The notes beneath the pieces are model-generated. The model had not been told where the DNA came from. It saw only the letters and a program-made list of their open reading frames with translations, and did not search any database. Source: Flavobacterium sp. CFS9 (GTDB taxonomy: Bacteria; Bacteroidota; Bacteroidia; Flavobacteriales; Flavobacteriaceae). Taken from it: a stretch of 64,000 bases of DNA. The stretch spans positions 1,550,001-1,614,000 of the forward strand of contig NZ_AP031573.1 of assembly GCF_041154745.1 (NCBI RefSeq). Direction: 5' to 3'. The translations under genes were made by a program, and so were the position numbers. Shown in pieces: positions 8,852 through 16,904 of this stretch. Each line of letters opens with the position of its first letter. The first letter of the stretch is position 1.

Positions 8852-9357
8852 TATGTTGTTTTTTTTAAAGTATTTTTAATTTTTAGATAACCCAGAAGAG
8901 CCAATATTGCTACCAAAAGCCAAAATCCGCGTATCTGTTTTTCCTGCCATGAGGTAAGCTCATTTGTTACTACAGGAACTTCGACAGGAACTTCTTTGAT
9001 CTCTTGCTTATTCTGTGTTATGTACGTTGATTTCCATTGGGCAAAAAGTTCCTGCGCTCTTACTTCACAGTCAACTTTGAGGAAGTTGTCGGCAATCCGA
9101 ACCTTTGGGCTTTTTAGGTTGCGCCCTGGTTCGGCTCGCAAGACATCTTTTACTACTACCTTTCCATTAATACAATCTAACAAGGCGTTGTAACTGGAAC
9201 TGTCTTTTTCAATTTTGAACACAGTATCATGTACCGTTTCAGTGATTGTTTTTTCTGTTGTTATCGTATTCTGCACCACTACTGGTTTTTTGCCTGCGCA
9301 AGAAACCAGGATCATGGTGAGAACAAAAAATAAACAACCAATTTTTATATTTTTCAT
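8851..9357 (-). CDS. Candidate unimolecular spanin (lipoprotein with C-terminal TM)
   Basis: A 168-residue protein with a lipoprotein signal peptide ending at the lipobox Leu-Val-Ser-Cys (Cys20) and one hydrophobic segment near the C-terminus (FWLLVAILALLGYLKI, about residues 144-159), with basic residues after it. A lipid-anchored N-terminus and an inner-membrane C-terminus is the layout of unimolecular spanins, which fuse outer and inner membranes at the last step of lysis. It overlaps the endolysin gene by 4 bases and lies next to a holin candidate, so the context fits. No sequence homology is claimed. Confidence 0.6.
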   Translation of the reverse strand: MKNIKIGCLFFVLTMILVSCAGKKPVVVQNTITTEKTITETVHDTVFKIEKDSSSYNALLDCINGKVVVKDVLRAEPGRNLKSPKVRIADNFLKVDCEVRAQELFAQWKSTYITQNKQEIKEVPVEVPVVTNELTSWQEKQIRGFWLLVAILALLGYLKIKNTLKKTT

Positions 9358-9809
9358 GGTCTTATAAATCCTTTAATTTTTGATAATTCTCTAACTCTTC
9401 GACAAACTTCGTAACCTTCCCGGCTTCCTACATCGTTTGTGTTTCCTTCAATAGTGTGAATCTTTGTTCCGACTACTTTCTCTACAATACCGGTATGGCC
9501 TAAGCCTCCGCCATAATCAAGAATCATAATATCACCCGGTTGTGGTACCTTAACTCGTAGTAATGGTCTGGCGTTCCACATTGCCAGGACACCGCCTGTT
9601 TTTTGAAGTGTATTGCTAGTATTTAATTGTTTAGATGCTTCGACAGTACACCAGTAAACAAAAGCCATACACCAACTGTAACCTTTTCCAAGTCCTACGG
9701 ACTTTAAATACTTTTCTACATCAGCACCGGCGTTACTGTTTTTAGGTACTTCCTGAACACCTATTTGCGTGATGGCAATCTGTAAAGTTTTTTCGGATAA
9801 TTTGCTCAT
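9354..9809 (-). CDS. CHAP-type endolysin
   Basis: A 151-residue protein with the CHAP peptidase pattern: nucleophile Cys47 in GYSWCMAFVYWC, His105 in GLGHTGIVE, and an acidic/amide residue in the following IEGNTND strand. No signal peptide, so it would need the adjacent holin for release. It would cut peptidoglycan cross-bridges or amide bonds at lysis. It overlaps the spanin and holin genes by 4 and 1 bases, forming a compact lysis cassette. Confidence 0.8.
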   Translation of the reverse strand: MSKLSEKTLQIAITQIGVQEVPKNSNAGADVEKYLKSVGLGKGYSWCMAFVYWCTVEASKQLNTSNTLQKTGGVLAMWNARPLLRVKVPQPGDIMILDYGGGLGHTGIVEKVVGTKIHTIEGNTNDVGSREGYEVCRRVRELSKIKGFIRP

Positions 9810-10072
9810 TAGCTTTTACCGTTTAGTTGTTTAAATTTTTTAAGTTCATCTGTTAGAAGTTCTATTTCCAACATCAACACCTTTATTTTTTCATCTCTTT
9901 CGTTTATGGTGTCAATTGCTTGATTAAGCCTTCTTGTTGCATCGTCTAATAGATTTCTATAAAAATCAGCTGATTTAATTTCGTTGTCTATTTCGGTACT
10001 TTTTCGACTAAAAAACCATGTAATTAAGGCTGCGAAAAAAGCTGTTAGAGTTGGGTATAAGAATTGATCCAT
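9809..10072 (-). CDS. Holin candidate (one TM, coiled coil)
   Basis: The sequence has one hydrophobic segment right at the start (FLYPTLTAFFAALITWFF) followed by a long charged helix, likely a coiled coil, ending KFKQLNGKS. I choose the ATG at 10072 (MDQFLYP, 87 residues) over the one at 10105, because the latter lies inside a terminator-like hairpin. Position directly upstream of the endolysin supports a holin or holin-like membrane protein. Single-TM holins exist, but the call is from context. Confidence 0.55.
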   Translation of the reverse strand: MDQFLYPTLTAFFAALITWFFSRKSTEIDNEIKSADFYRNLLDDATRRLNQAIDTINERDEKIKVLMLEIELLTDELKKFKQLNGKS

Positions 10073-10083
10073 AAGTGATTTTA

Positions 10084-10113
10084 AAAAGAAGGCTGCTGAT
10101 TTCAACAGCCTTT
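10084..10113 (-). terminator. Terminator after major capsid gene
   Basis: On the minus strand AAGGCTG pairs with CAGCCTT across a short loop and is followed by CTTTTTAAAA. It lies just after the capsid gene stop (10134) and before the lysis cassette, in the same direction. It probably allows partial read-through and keeps capsid mRNA more abundant than lysis and tail mRNA. Confidence 0.75.
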
Positions 10114-10133
10114 AAAAATGAATTAAATAAGGT

Positions 10134-11048
10134 TTAAATGATCGCTCCCTGGTAACGTTCCATTACCGGAACTGCAATAAAATAATGACGAATATTATAC
10201 TCGTTTTGTTGGGTACGTGGTGCCGTTTTTGCATCAGCAAAATATTGTCTTGTCATACCTGTTTTCTTTACAGTATTTTCAGGATGAAAAATAACAGAGG
10301 CAACTCTATCAGTTGCACCAGGAACTGCGCCCCACGCTTTTTTAACACCCGCAGCGGTATAGTAAGGATTGTCAATGTTTTGATACATTTCAAAACCTGC
10401 TAACATACCTTTGATTTGGCCAGATAAATAATCAGCTAATTTGTCAGCATATTTGTTTGAATTATCTTCTAACAAATCATTTTCATGATCTGATGACAAC
10501 ACTAATCTTCTACCTTTCTTTTTACATTTAGCACTATCCATTGCTCGTCTTGCAGTAATAAGATCTTTCCAAAGAAGCTTTCTTCTGCCTCCTGGTGTAA
10601 CTTCGTCACCAGTGGCCTGAATCACAAATGTTTTCCCGGCAACAGTTGTTTGCGGTGCAAGTGAATGAATTGCTTTTGCGAATTTTGCTTCAGTAACATC
10701 ATCACGATGTGATTTAGTTACAGAATCAATTTGCTTATAGCTAGAACCATTTGCCTGGTCATCAGTTAATGTGGTTACATTAGTTTGATATTTATCTAAC
10801 TTTACTGTCATACTTGTATCATCATAATCGACTAAAGCAAGCGGATAGGCTGTATTATTAATTAATACACCTGGTCTAAAGGTTGTGATTGGGATATGAA
10901 TTAAATTTGATTCAGATGCTGATCCGGAACCTACTTCAATTACTGAAGTTTCAATCTCTGGAATTCCATCTAACCACGGAGCTAACTGCTCATCTTGAAG
11001 CAAGGTTCTTACCCTTGATTCCCACATTTCTGGAAATGATGCTGGCAT
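10134..11048 (-). CDS. Major capsid protein
   Basis: A 304-residue protein directly after the protease/scaffold gene (10-base gap) and followed by a terminator hairpin, both typical for a major capsid gene. The sequence has an N-terminal arm with MPASFPEMWESRVRTLL, a beta hairpin-like part with ITTFRPGVLINNTAYPLALV, and the middle 'VLSSDHENDLLEDNSNKYAD' with a late 'VIFHPENTVKKTGMTRQYF', consistent with an HK97-fold coat of Bacteroidota phages. Homology is not checked; the context is strong. Confidence 0.78.
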   Translation of the reverse strand: MPASFPEMWESRVRTLLQDEQLAPWLDGIPEIETSVIEVGSGSASESNLIHIPITTFRPGVLINNTAYPLALVDYDDTSMTVKLDKYQTNVTTLTDDQANGSSYKQIDSVTKSHRDDVTEAKFAKAIHSLAPQTTVAGKTFVIQATGDEVTPGGRRKLLWKDLITARRAMDSAKCKKKGRRLVLSSDHENDLLEDNSNKYADKLADYLSGQIKGMLAGFEMYQNIDNPYYTAAGVKKAWGAVPGATDRVASVIFHPENTVKKTGMTRQYFADAKTAPRTQQNEYNIRHYFIAVPVMERYQGAII

Positions 11049-11058
11049 ATTTTTTTAT

Positions 11059-12051
11059 TTATTGATTAAACAGTTTTTTGTACGCTTCAGGGTTTTGCTC
11101 CTTGAAGCTTAATTTTTGCTCATGGCCAAGTTTCTCAAACTCATCCATCGTTTTAATTTCAGTGCCACCATTTCCTGTCTGTACATTAATTCCTGCACTG
11201 AAGTTTTGTTTTGTGGGAATTGAACCTATTACGGTATCAAGTGCACTTTCTGAAGCTATCCCCAGATTTACCATTTCTTCTTTTTGATCAGCCTTAAACT
11301 GTCCTTTTGTAATTGCCAAATCAACTTTTGTAGAGATTCTTAATTTGGCTTCGGCCTCCTGTTTTTCTTTTGCTGTTTTAGCAGCGAGTTTCAAGGAGTC
11401 GTTTTCAGTGGTTAACTTTTGAACCTGCTTAGCCAGTCCTAAAACTTTGGATTCTACTGTAGATGCGTCCAGACCATCAGCTGGCTGATCATCAAAACCC
11501 AAAGCCATAAGTGTGGCAATGCTTAAAACGATTTTTTTCATATTGTCTTGATTTAGATTTAATTCGGGATTTTTAATACCAGGAATAACAGAAAGTGATA
11601 GTTCTTGGATTTCCTTTTCATCCATTACTTTACCATCTGAGTGCATTAGACGTACAGCATTTGCATTACTTGGAACCGGAACAATTGAAACCTCTACCAA
11701 TTCGCATTTGGTTAGAACTACTTTGTCATCGATTATTTTAAGGTTTTCGTGGTCAAAGATGATTCCCATTGAACAGGCATTGATATAACCACGTTCAACC
11801 TTTCCGGCAATAAGGGCAGTGTCACTGTCATCCGTATCGAAATCCGGCATTCCGTGTAAGAGTCCCTTGTCTTTTTTCACATCAAACCATTTTCCAATCA
11901 CATTCCAGTTTGAGTTCCAATGATCTGAAAGCATCACCGGATTTTTTGTAAATCGCTTTAAATCGATTCCGGCAGTTAAAATTGAAAAACCATAAGTATT
12001 TTCAATTGTTTCGTCATTAAATACAAAAGGTTTAATTACTGGTTTTGGCAT
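11059..12051 (-). CDS. Prohead protease fused to scaffold
   Basis: A 330-residue protein. The N-terminal about 140 residues form an S78-type prohead protease: His44 in MLSDHWNSNW and Ser94 in INACSMGI are the likely catalytic pair, and the strand ELVEVSIVPVPSNANAV is typical of this family. Residues from about 171 on are helical with a coiled coil (SKVLGLAKQVQKLTTENDSL) and look like scaffold. An in-frame ATG at 11541 (MKKIVLSIATLMALG) could start a separate scaffold, as Mu I/Z do. First gene of the leftward late block. Confidence 0.8.
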   Translation of the reverse strand: MPKPVIKPFVFNDETIENTYGFSILTAGIDLKRFTKNPVMLSDHWNSNWNVIGKWFDVKKDKGLLHGMPDFDTDDSDTALIAGKVERGYINACSMGIIFDHENLKIIDDKVVLTKCELVEVSIVPVPSNANAVRLMHSDGKVMDEKEIQELSLSVIPGIKNPELNLNQDNMKKIVLSIATLMALGFDDQPADGLDASTVESKVLGLAKQVQKLTTENDSLKLAAKTAKEKQEAEAKLRISTKVDLAITKGQFKADQKEEMVNLGIASESALDTVIGSIPTKQNFSAGINVQTGNGGTEIKTMDEFEKLGHEQKLSFKEQNPEAYKKLFNQ

Positions 12052-12243
12052 CTTTTTTCTTTTTTTATCCTGGCATTTTATCGCCTATTGAGATGACAAA
12101 GATTAGCGGGTTTTGTTTCTTAAAAAACTGATAGACAACTATCAAAACAACGGAGTTTGGACTGAGGACAAAGTTGTAAAGCAAGTAAACGCCTGTTTTT
12201 TTTAGAGTTGTCTGTTTTGGAGTTTTGACATAAATATTAAAGT
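12052..12243. promoter_or_regulatory. Divergent late control region
   Basis: This 192-base space separates the leftward protease/capsid block from the rightward terminase block, so both late promoters should be here. A 6-4-6 inverted repeat, TGATAG acaa CTATCA, lies at 12129-12144 and could bind a late activator or repressor. No clear TTG/TAnnTTTG pair is seen for either direction, consistent with activator-dependent late promoters as in Mu. A short leftward frame in here was rejected as a gene. Confidence 0.45.
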
Positions 12244-12807
12244 ATGGGAACTCGAAAACAGGTAGAAAAAGACCTCGCAAAAGTGCTTTTTGTGAACGAT
12301 AATGTATCGCAGAAAGAAATTGCTGAGCGTTTAAAAGTCACTGAAAAAACAGTTGGTAAATGGGTAAAAGAAGGGGATTGGGAAAAACTAAAAATATCCT
12401 TACTTGTTACCAAAGACAAACAATTAACTAATTTGTATCACCAATTAGCAAATGCAACTGAAGAAATAAGAACACGCCCAATTGTTCGCGATATTCCTAA
12501 CTTCATGTTAAAGCCTGTTAAACTGAAAGATAGTTCAGGTGACGAAAAATTAGAATATCCAAAGTTTGATCCTGAAGACTATCCTATTTTGATTGGGAAT
12601 TTCCCCAACTCAAAAGATACTGATATTATTTCAAAGCTTACAACCGCTATAAAACGTTTGGAAACTGAAACTAATATTGGTGAAACAATATCAGTTGTTA
12701 AAAGTTTGATCATGTTTATAAGGCTTATTGATCCAAAATTTGCCAATCAATTAACGACCTATTGTGACGCTTTTGTAAAAGAAAAAATGAACGATGGCAC
12801 TAAGTAG
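12244..12807 (+). CDS. Terminase small subunit
   Basis: A 187-residue protein with an N-terminal helix-turn-helix (QKEIAERLKVTEKTVGKWVK, about residues 22-41), the DNA-recognition fold of small terminases (Mu gp27 / DUF1804-like). The C-terminal part is helical and may oligomerise. It precedes and overlaps the large subunit gene by 14 bases. First gene of the rightward late block. Confidence 0.8.
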   Translation: MGTRKQVEKDLAKVLFVNDNVSQKEIAERLKVTEKTVGKWVKEGDWEKLKISLLVTKDKQLTNLYHQLANATEEIRTRPIVRDIPNFMLKPVKLKDSSGDEKLEYPKFDPEDYPILIGNFPNSKDTDIISKLTTAIKRLETETNIGETISVVKSLIMFIRLIDPKFANQLTTYCDAFVKEKMNDGTK

Positions 12808-14320
12808 AAAAGACAAACTCCAGTTAACTGCCTGGGATGAATTTGTTACGAATCAATTTAGAGCAACTCCCATTGATCTGAATGAAACGGCAACTGAAAA
12901 GCTGAAAAGAATAGAAAAGTTAGAGGCTGACCATGAAGCATGGTACGAGTATTATTTTCCAAACTTTTACACCTCAAAACCCGCGCCATTTCATATTAAA
13001 TCTTCAATAAGGGTTCATAACAATCCGGAATGGAACGAGGTTCGATCGTGGGCGCGTGATTTATCCAAGTCTGGTCGAACTATGATGGATGTTTTAAAAC
13101 TAGTTCTTACTGGAAAAAAGAAAACTGTTATTCTAACATCCGCAACTTATGATGATGCAGCAAGGCTTTTAAATCCTTACAAAAAATGTCTTGAAGTCAA
13201 TGATCGAATAAAAAATGATTATGGAGAACAGCAAGCGTTAAGCGGATGGGAAGAGGGTGATTTTACTACAAGAAAAGGCGTTTCTTTCAGGGCTGTTGGT
13301 GCCGGACAATCACCTCGTGGAACCCGTAATGATGCGGCACGACCGGATGTGATATTAATTGATGATATTGATACGGATCAGGACTGCCTGAACCCTGATA
13401 TTATTGAAAAAAAATATGAATGGATTGTAAATGCATTGATTCCGACGCGTTCAATCTCCGTACCATTGCTAATAATAGCATGTGGAAATATTATTGCTAA
13501 GTATTGCTGTATTACAGAAATGGCCAAAAAAGCCAAAATACATGACATTGTAAACATTAGGGATGACAACGGACGTTCTACATGGCCTCAGAGAAATACT
13601 GAAGAACTCATAGATATTGCGCTCGAAAATATGACTTCAAGTGCTATTCAAAAGGAGTATTACAACAACCCGATTAAGGTCGGTAAAATATTTAAAAAAG
13701 TCAACTGGGCTAAGTGTCCGCCTTTAAAATCATGTGACCATGTTTTGGTTTATTCTGATCCTGCAACCAGTAACAAAAGTACGAAAGGCAGTTCACGAAA
13801 ATTTACAGGTGTTATTGGTTACAAATCTGGAAACTTCTTCTTGTACAAAGTATGGTTGGATAATATGACACAGAGAACCTTTGTCGAAAACCTCTATCAT
13901 GCACATGACTATGTAAAAGAAAGAAAGGTTGACACCTTTAAAAACTGGATTGAAAACAATAGTCTTCAGGATCCATTTTATCAACAGGTTTTAAAACCAT
14001 TGATTAAGACTGTAGCCAGATTGCTTAGTAAATTTCCTTTGTTCATGTCATTAGACAAAAGAAGTAAAGGCGACAAATACACTCGTATTGAAGGAACCAT
14101 AGAGCCGAAATACAAACAAGGTTGTATCTACTTCAATGTCGAAGAAAAAGACAATCCACACATGAAAAGAATGGAGGAAGAATTTGTAGGTGTTGATCCA
14201 AATTCCAAAATGATGGACGGACCTGATGGATTTGAAGGGGGTATCTGGATTATTGAAAATATTACAACTAAAGAAGTTACAGATCACCATGTTAGAAAAA
14301 TTGACAACCGTAAATACTAA
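12794..14320 (+). CDS. Terminase large subunit
   Basis: A 508-residue protein with the two TerL parts. The ATPase domain has a Walker A-like SKSGRTMM (about residue 92), a KTVILTSATYDDA strand and Walker B DVILIDDIDTD (about residues 183-193). The C-terminal nuclease domain has VLVYSDPATSNKS with the first metal-binding Asp. It packages DNA into the prohead; in Mu-like phages it cuts host DNA flanking the prophage. Upstream overlap with the small subunit supports coupling. Confidence 0.9.
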   Translation: MALSRKDKLQLTAWDEFVTNQFRATPIDLNETATEKLKRIEKLEADHEAWYEYYFPNFYTSKPAPFHIKSSIRVHNNPEWNEVRSWARDLSKSGRTMMDVLKLVLTGKKKTVILTSATYDDAARLLNPYKKCLEVNDRIKNDYGEQQALSGWEEGDFTTRKGVSFRAVGAGQSPRGTRNDAARPDVILIDDIDTDQDCLNPDIIEKKYEWIVNALIPTRSISVPLLIIACGNIIAKYCCITEMAKKAKIHDIVNIRDDNGRSTWPQRNTEELIDIALENMTSSAIQKEYYNNPIKVGKIFKKVNWAKCPPLKSCDHVLVYSDPATSNKSTKGSSRKFTGVIGYKSGNFFLYKVWLDNMTQRTFVENLYHAHDYVKERKVDTFKNWIENNSLQDPFYQQVLKPLIKTVARLLSKFPLFMSLDKRSKGDKYTRIEGTIEPKYKQGCIYFNVEEKDNPHMKRMEEEFVGVDPNSKMMDGPDGFEGGIWIIENITTKEVTDHHVRKIDNRKY

Positions 14321-14323
14321 GTT

Positions 14324-14785
14324 ATGTTTATAGATAAAGAAGATTTAGGCAGTACGATTTATGACTACCAGATCGACCAGATTACCGATGGTGATAATGG
14401 AAAAGTAGATCAAGCCTGTAATGCAGCAATTGAAGAGGCCAAAAGTTATCTAACCCCTAACCCGGATAATAAAAAATGGCTCGACGGTAGGTTATTGTAT
14501 GATGTAGAAAACATCTTTAATAAAACTGGAAATGACCGGCATTCGCTAATTGTACGCCAATGTAGTACGATGGCAAAATGGTATTTAGCGGAGCTATGCA
14601 ATGCTGATTTCATCTATGAAAAAGCAAAAGACAGGTATGATAGAGCTGTGTCCTGGTTTACAAAAGTAGCTGAAGGAAAAATAAACGTTTCATCACTGCC
14701 TCAGCTTGTACGTGACGACACAACAGCAGGCGATAAACAACCATTTGAAATGGGTTCAAGAACAAAATTTAATCACGACTATTAA
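14324..14785 (+). CDS. Mu gp36-like head protein (DUF1320)
   Basis: A 153-residue protein starting MFIDKEDLGSTIYDYQIDQI, close to the 'F....DL......I..IT..D' opening of DUF1320 proteins such as Mu gp36. The helical middle (AIEEAKSYL, QCSTMAKWYLAELCN) fits a head-tail connector. Here it lies between terminase and portal, 3 bases after the TerL stop and 2 before the portal start. Confidence 0.75.
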   Translation: MFIDKEDLGSTIYDYQIDQITDGDNGKVDQACNAAIEEAKSYLTPNPDNKKWLDGRLLYDVENIFNKTGNDRHSLIVRQCSTMAKWYLAELCNADFIYEKAKDRYDRAVSWFTKVAEGKINVSSLPQLVRDDTTAGDKQPFEMGSRTKFNHDY

Positions 14786-14787
14786 TT

Positions 14788-16035
14788 ATGAGTATAAAAA
14801 CACTTTGGAAAGAAGCCTTTGGAAAAAAGGTAACATCAACTGAATTGGCAGCAGGGAAAACTTCAGGTTCATCAGGTGGTCATATTTCAAAAATTATTCC
14901 CAAAACAGTATCACAGACCAGGCAAGATATAAAAAACTATGTTGATGCTCAGAATGCCGCACAGCTTGAGCAGGATCCTAAGTTTTATCCTATACATAAT
15001 TTGTATGACAATATCCTACGCGATTTACATCTACAGTCACAGGTCAACAATAGAATGCTAAAATCATTATCCCGGGCATTTACAATTAAGAATGCTGACG
15101 GGACAACCAACGAAGAACTGACAACAGCCCTGCAAAATAAAGGATTTGTTTTTCAGATCAACAAAGCAATTTTAGAAACCATTTTCCGCCGGCATTCACT
15201 TGGAGAATTCGAGTATAAAATGGTAAACAATGAGCCAGTTTTAACTTTCGATACCATCGCCCGTCAAAACGTAGACCCGGTTAATGGATATATCTATTAT
15301 GACTATACGGATGATAAAAAAGTAAAGTACAGGGAACAGAGAGAATATGGTTCCTGGCTTATTGAGTTTGGAGAAAAGAATACAACTCTTGGCTTACTTG
15401 ATGGCTGCGTGCCAATGGTTTTGTTTAAACGTTTTGCGAACAGTTGTCACAGTGAACTATGTGAGATTTATGGTATTCCGCCTCGCGTGATGAAAACCAA
15501 CACACAGGATGAGGTGATGGTTGAACGTGCCAAACAAATGATGGCTGATATGGGTACTGCGGCATATTTTATCATTGATGATTCAGAAACTTTTGAGTTC
15601 GCTAAAGGTGTTACTACAAATGGAGAAGTTTATACCACGCTTAAAAATTTCTGTAACAATGAAATGTCAATGGGTATTTCTGGAACCGTAGTTGGTCAGG
15701 ACACCAAAAACGGATCAAACGGAAAGGAAAAAACTTCCATTGGTATTTTAGAAGATTTAGTTGATAGTGATCTTTCACTAATTGAGCAATGTTGGCGTGA
15801 TACTGTTATACCTGCACTACAAGCTTTGGGAGTTTTACCGGCTGGTGTTATGTACAAATATGATGCAACTGAAGATTTAGACGCTTTGTGGAAAATGGTT
15901 GTTGAAGCTGCTAAGTTTTTAGAAATTGATCCGAAATGGATTGAACAAAAGTTCGGGATAAAAGTAATAGGAACTAAGAAAACAGAACCGGCAACACAGC
16001 TATCATTAAGCATGGGCGAAGGTTTTTTCGTTTAA
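14788..16035 (+). CDS. Portal protein (DUF935, Mu gp29-like)
   Basis: A 415-residue protein matching DUF935 portals: DLHLQSQVNNRMLKSLS near the N-terminus, 'GLLDGCVPMVLFKRFANSCH' and 'CEIYGIPPRVMKT' in the middle, and the late 'GISGTVVGQDTKNGSNGK'. It forms the ring through which DNA enters the head. Its end is unusual: the last codons GGT TTT TTC GTT TAA contain a slippery heptamer and are followed by a stem-loop, so a fraction of ribosomes probably continues into MuF. Confidence 0.9.
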   Translation: MSIKTLWKEAFGKKVTSTELAAGKTSGSSGGHISKIIPKTVSQTRQDIKNYVDAQNAAQLEQDPKFYPIHNLYDNILRDLHLQSQVNNRMLKSLSRAFTIKNADGTTNEELTTALQNKGFVFQINKAILETIFRRHSLGEFEYKMVNNEPVLTFDTIARQNVDPVNGYIYYDYTDDKKVKYREQREYGSWLIEFGEKNTTLGLLDGCVPMVLFKRFANSCHSELCEIYGIPPRVMKTNTQDEVMVERAKQMMADMGTAAYFIIDDSETFEFAKGVTTNGEVYTTLKNFCNNEMSMGISGTVVGQDTKNGSNGKEKTSIGILEDLVDSDLSLIEQCWRDTVIPALQALGVLPAGVMYKYDATEDLDALWKMVVEAAKFLEIDPKWIEQKFGIKVIGTKKTEPATQLSLSMGEGFFV

Positions 16036-16054
16036 GCCCTGATTATTTCAGGGC
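16023..16054 (+). promoter_or_regulatory. -1 programmed frameshift signal joining portal to MuF
   Basis: T TTT TTC in the portal frame (16023-16029) is a classical X XXY YYZ heptamer. It is followed by 6 nt including the portal stop TAA (16033-16035) and a stem-loop with a 7-bp perfect stem, GCCCTGA (16036-16042) / TCAGGGC (16048-16054), loop TTATT. No U-tract follows, so it is not an ordinary terminator. The -1 frame is open from here straight into the MuF gene. Confidence 0.75.
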
Positions 16055-16904
16055 ATTACATACCCGGTTAGATAACTTGTATAATTGCGGCTGTGATGAT
16101 TGTGAGCGAAAAGCAACGGTTTTAAATTTAGGAGTTAGTGAAAAGTTTAAACAGCTTTTAAATGCCGGTGAAAAGGCATTTAAACACCTGCACAAAAGAG
16201 GAAACTACAGACCTGAAGATTTACAAACCGAAAAGCCATACCAAAAATTAATCCAGTCAACCTTTGACGTTTTTGATTTTGCTATAAAAGACAATGACAT
16301 GCCCGAAGAAATGCGAAAAGCACTTCAGGACGATGCTTTTTTGTTCGGATCACTAAAAACCAATGCGCAACTTTTTGAAGCCTCTAAACTGTTGCTTACC
16401 AAAGAAGGTAATTTAAAACCTTTCTCTGAAGTAGTAAAAGAGTTTGATGATCTGAATGTAAAATACAATCAAAATTATCTCGAGGCTGAATATGAGTTTT
16501 CTGTAGCCAGTTCACAGGCAGCCGCACAATGGGCAAATCTGGCAACGGGATCAAGGTACAATTTACAATATCGTACCGCCAAAGATGAACGTGTAAGAGC
16601 TTCACATCAGACGTTGGATGATATTACGTTACCAAAAGATGATCCTTTTTGGAATTTTTTCTACCCCCCAAATGGATGGCGTTGCAGATGTGTGGCTATA
16701 GAGGTTCTGAAGGGAAAATATGAGGAAAGCGATTCTGAAAAAGCAAATGTAGCAGGGGAAAAAGCAACAACACAAGAGGGCAAAGATGGTAAAAACAGGT
16801 TAGAAATATTCCGGTTTAATCCTGGTGCACAAAAGGTAGTTTTCCCACCTGCACACCCATACGGAAAAGTTAAAGGAGCAAAAACAGTTAAAGACAATTT
16901 ATGA
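16029..16904 (+). CDS. MuF-like head morphogenesis protein, probably made as -1 frameshift fusion with portal
   Basis: The frame carries a MuF (Mu gp30 / SPP1 gp7) domain: 'SSQAAAQWANL', 'YRTAKDERVRASHQTLDDI' and 'FWNFFYPPNGWRCRCVA', the typical R..H..L.G...P and PPNG.RC.C motifs. Upstream it stays open without any ATG or GTG to 16029, reading RLSPDYFRALHTRLDNLYNC, which looks like genuine MuF N-terminus. The only near start is a TTG at 16077. With slippage at 16023-16029 the product is a 705-residue portal-MuF fusion. MuF proteins sit inside the head. Confidence 0.85.
   Translation, partial: RLSPDYFRALHTRLDNLYNCGCDDCERKATVLNLGVSEKFKQLLNAGEKAFKHLHKRGNYRPEDLQTEKPYQKLIQSTFDVFDFAIKDNDMPEEMRKALQDDAFLFGSLKTNAQLFEASKLLLTKEGNLKPFSEVVKEFDDLNVKYNQNYLEAEYEFSVASSQAAAQWANLATGSRYNLQYRTAKDERVRASHQTLDDITLPKDDPFWNFFYPPNGWRCRCVAIEVLKGKYEESDSEKANVAGEKATTQEGKDGKNRLEIFRFNPGAQKVVFPPAHPYGKVKGAKTVKDNL

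Noticed and set aside
12065..12280. Leftward frame of 71 codons between the two late blocks
   Set aside because: Its start lies inside the small terminase gene, it covers the expected divergent promoter region, and its Lys/Phe/Val-rich sequence resembles no known phage protein.
16036..16054. Hairpin after the portal gene as a terminator
   Set aside because: No T-run follows and the downstream MuF frame is continuous; a frameshift stem fits better.
16077..16904. TTG at 16077 as the MuF start
   Set aside because: Coding-like sequence extends in frame upstream of it to the slippery site; TTG remains only a fallback.
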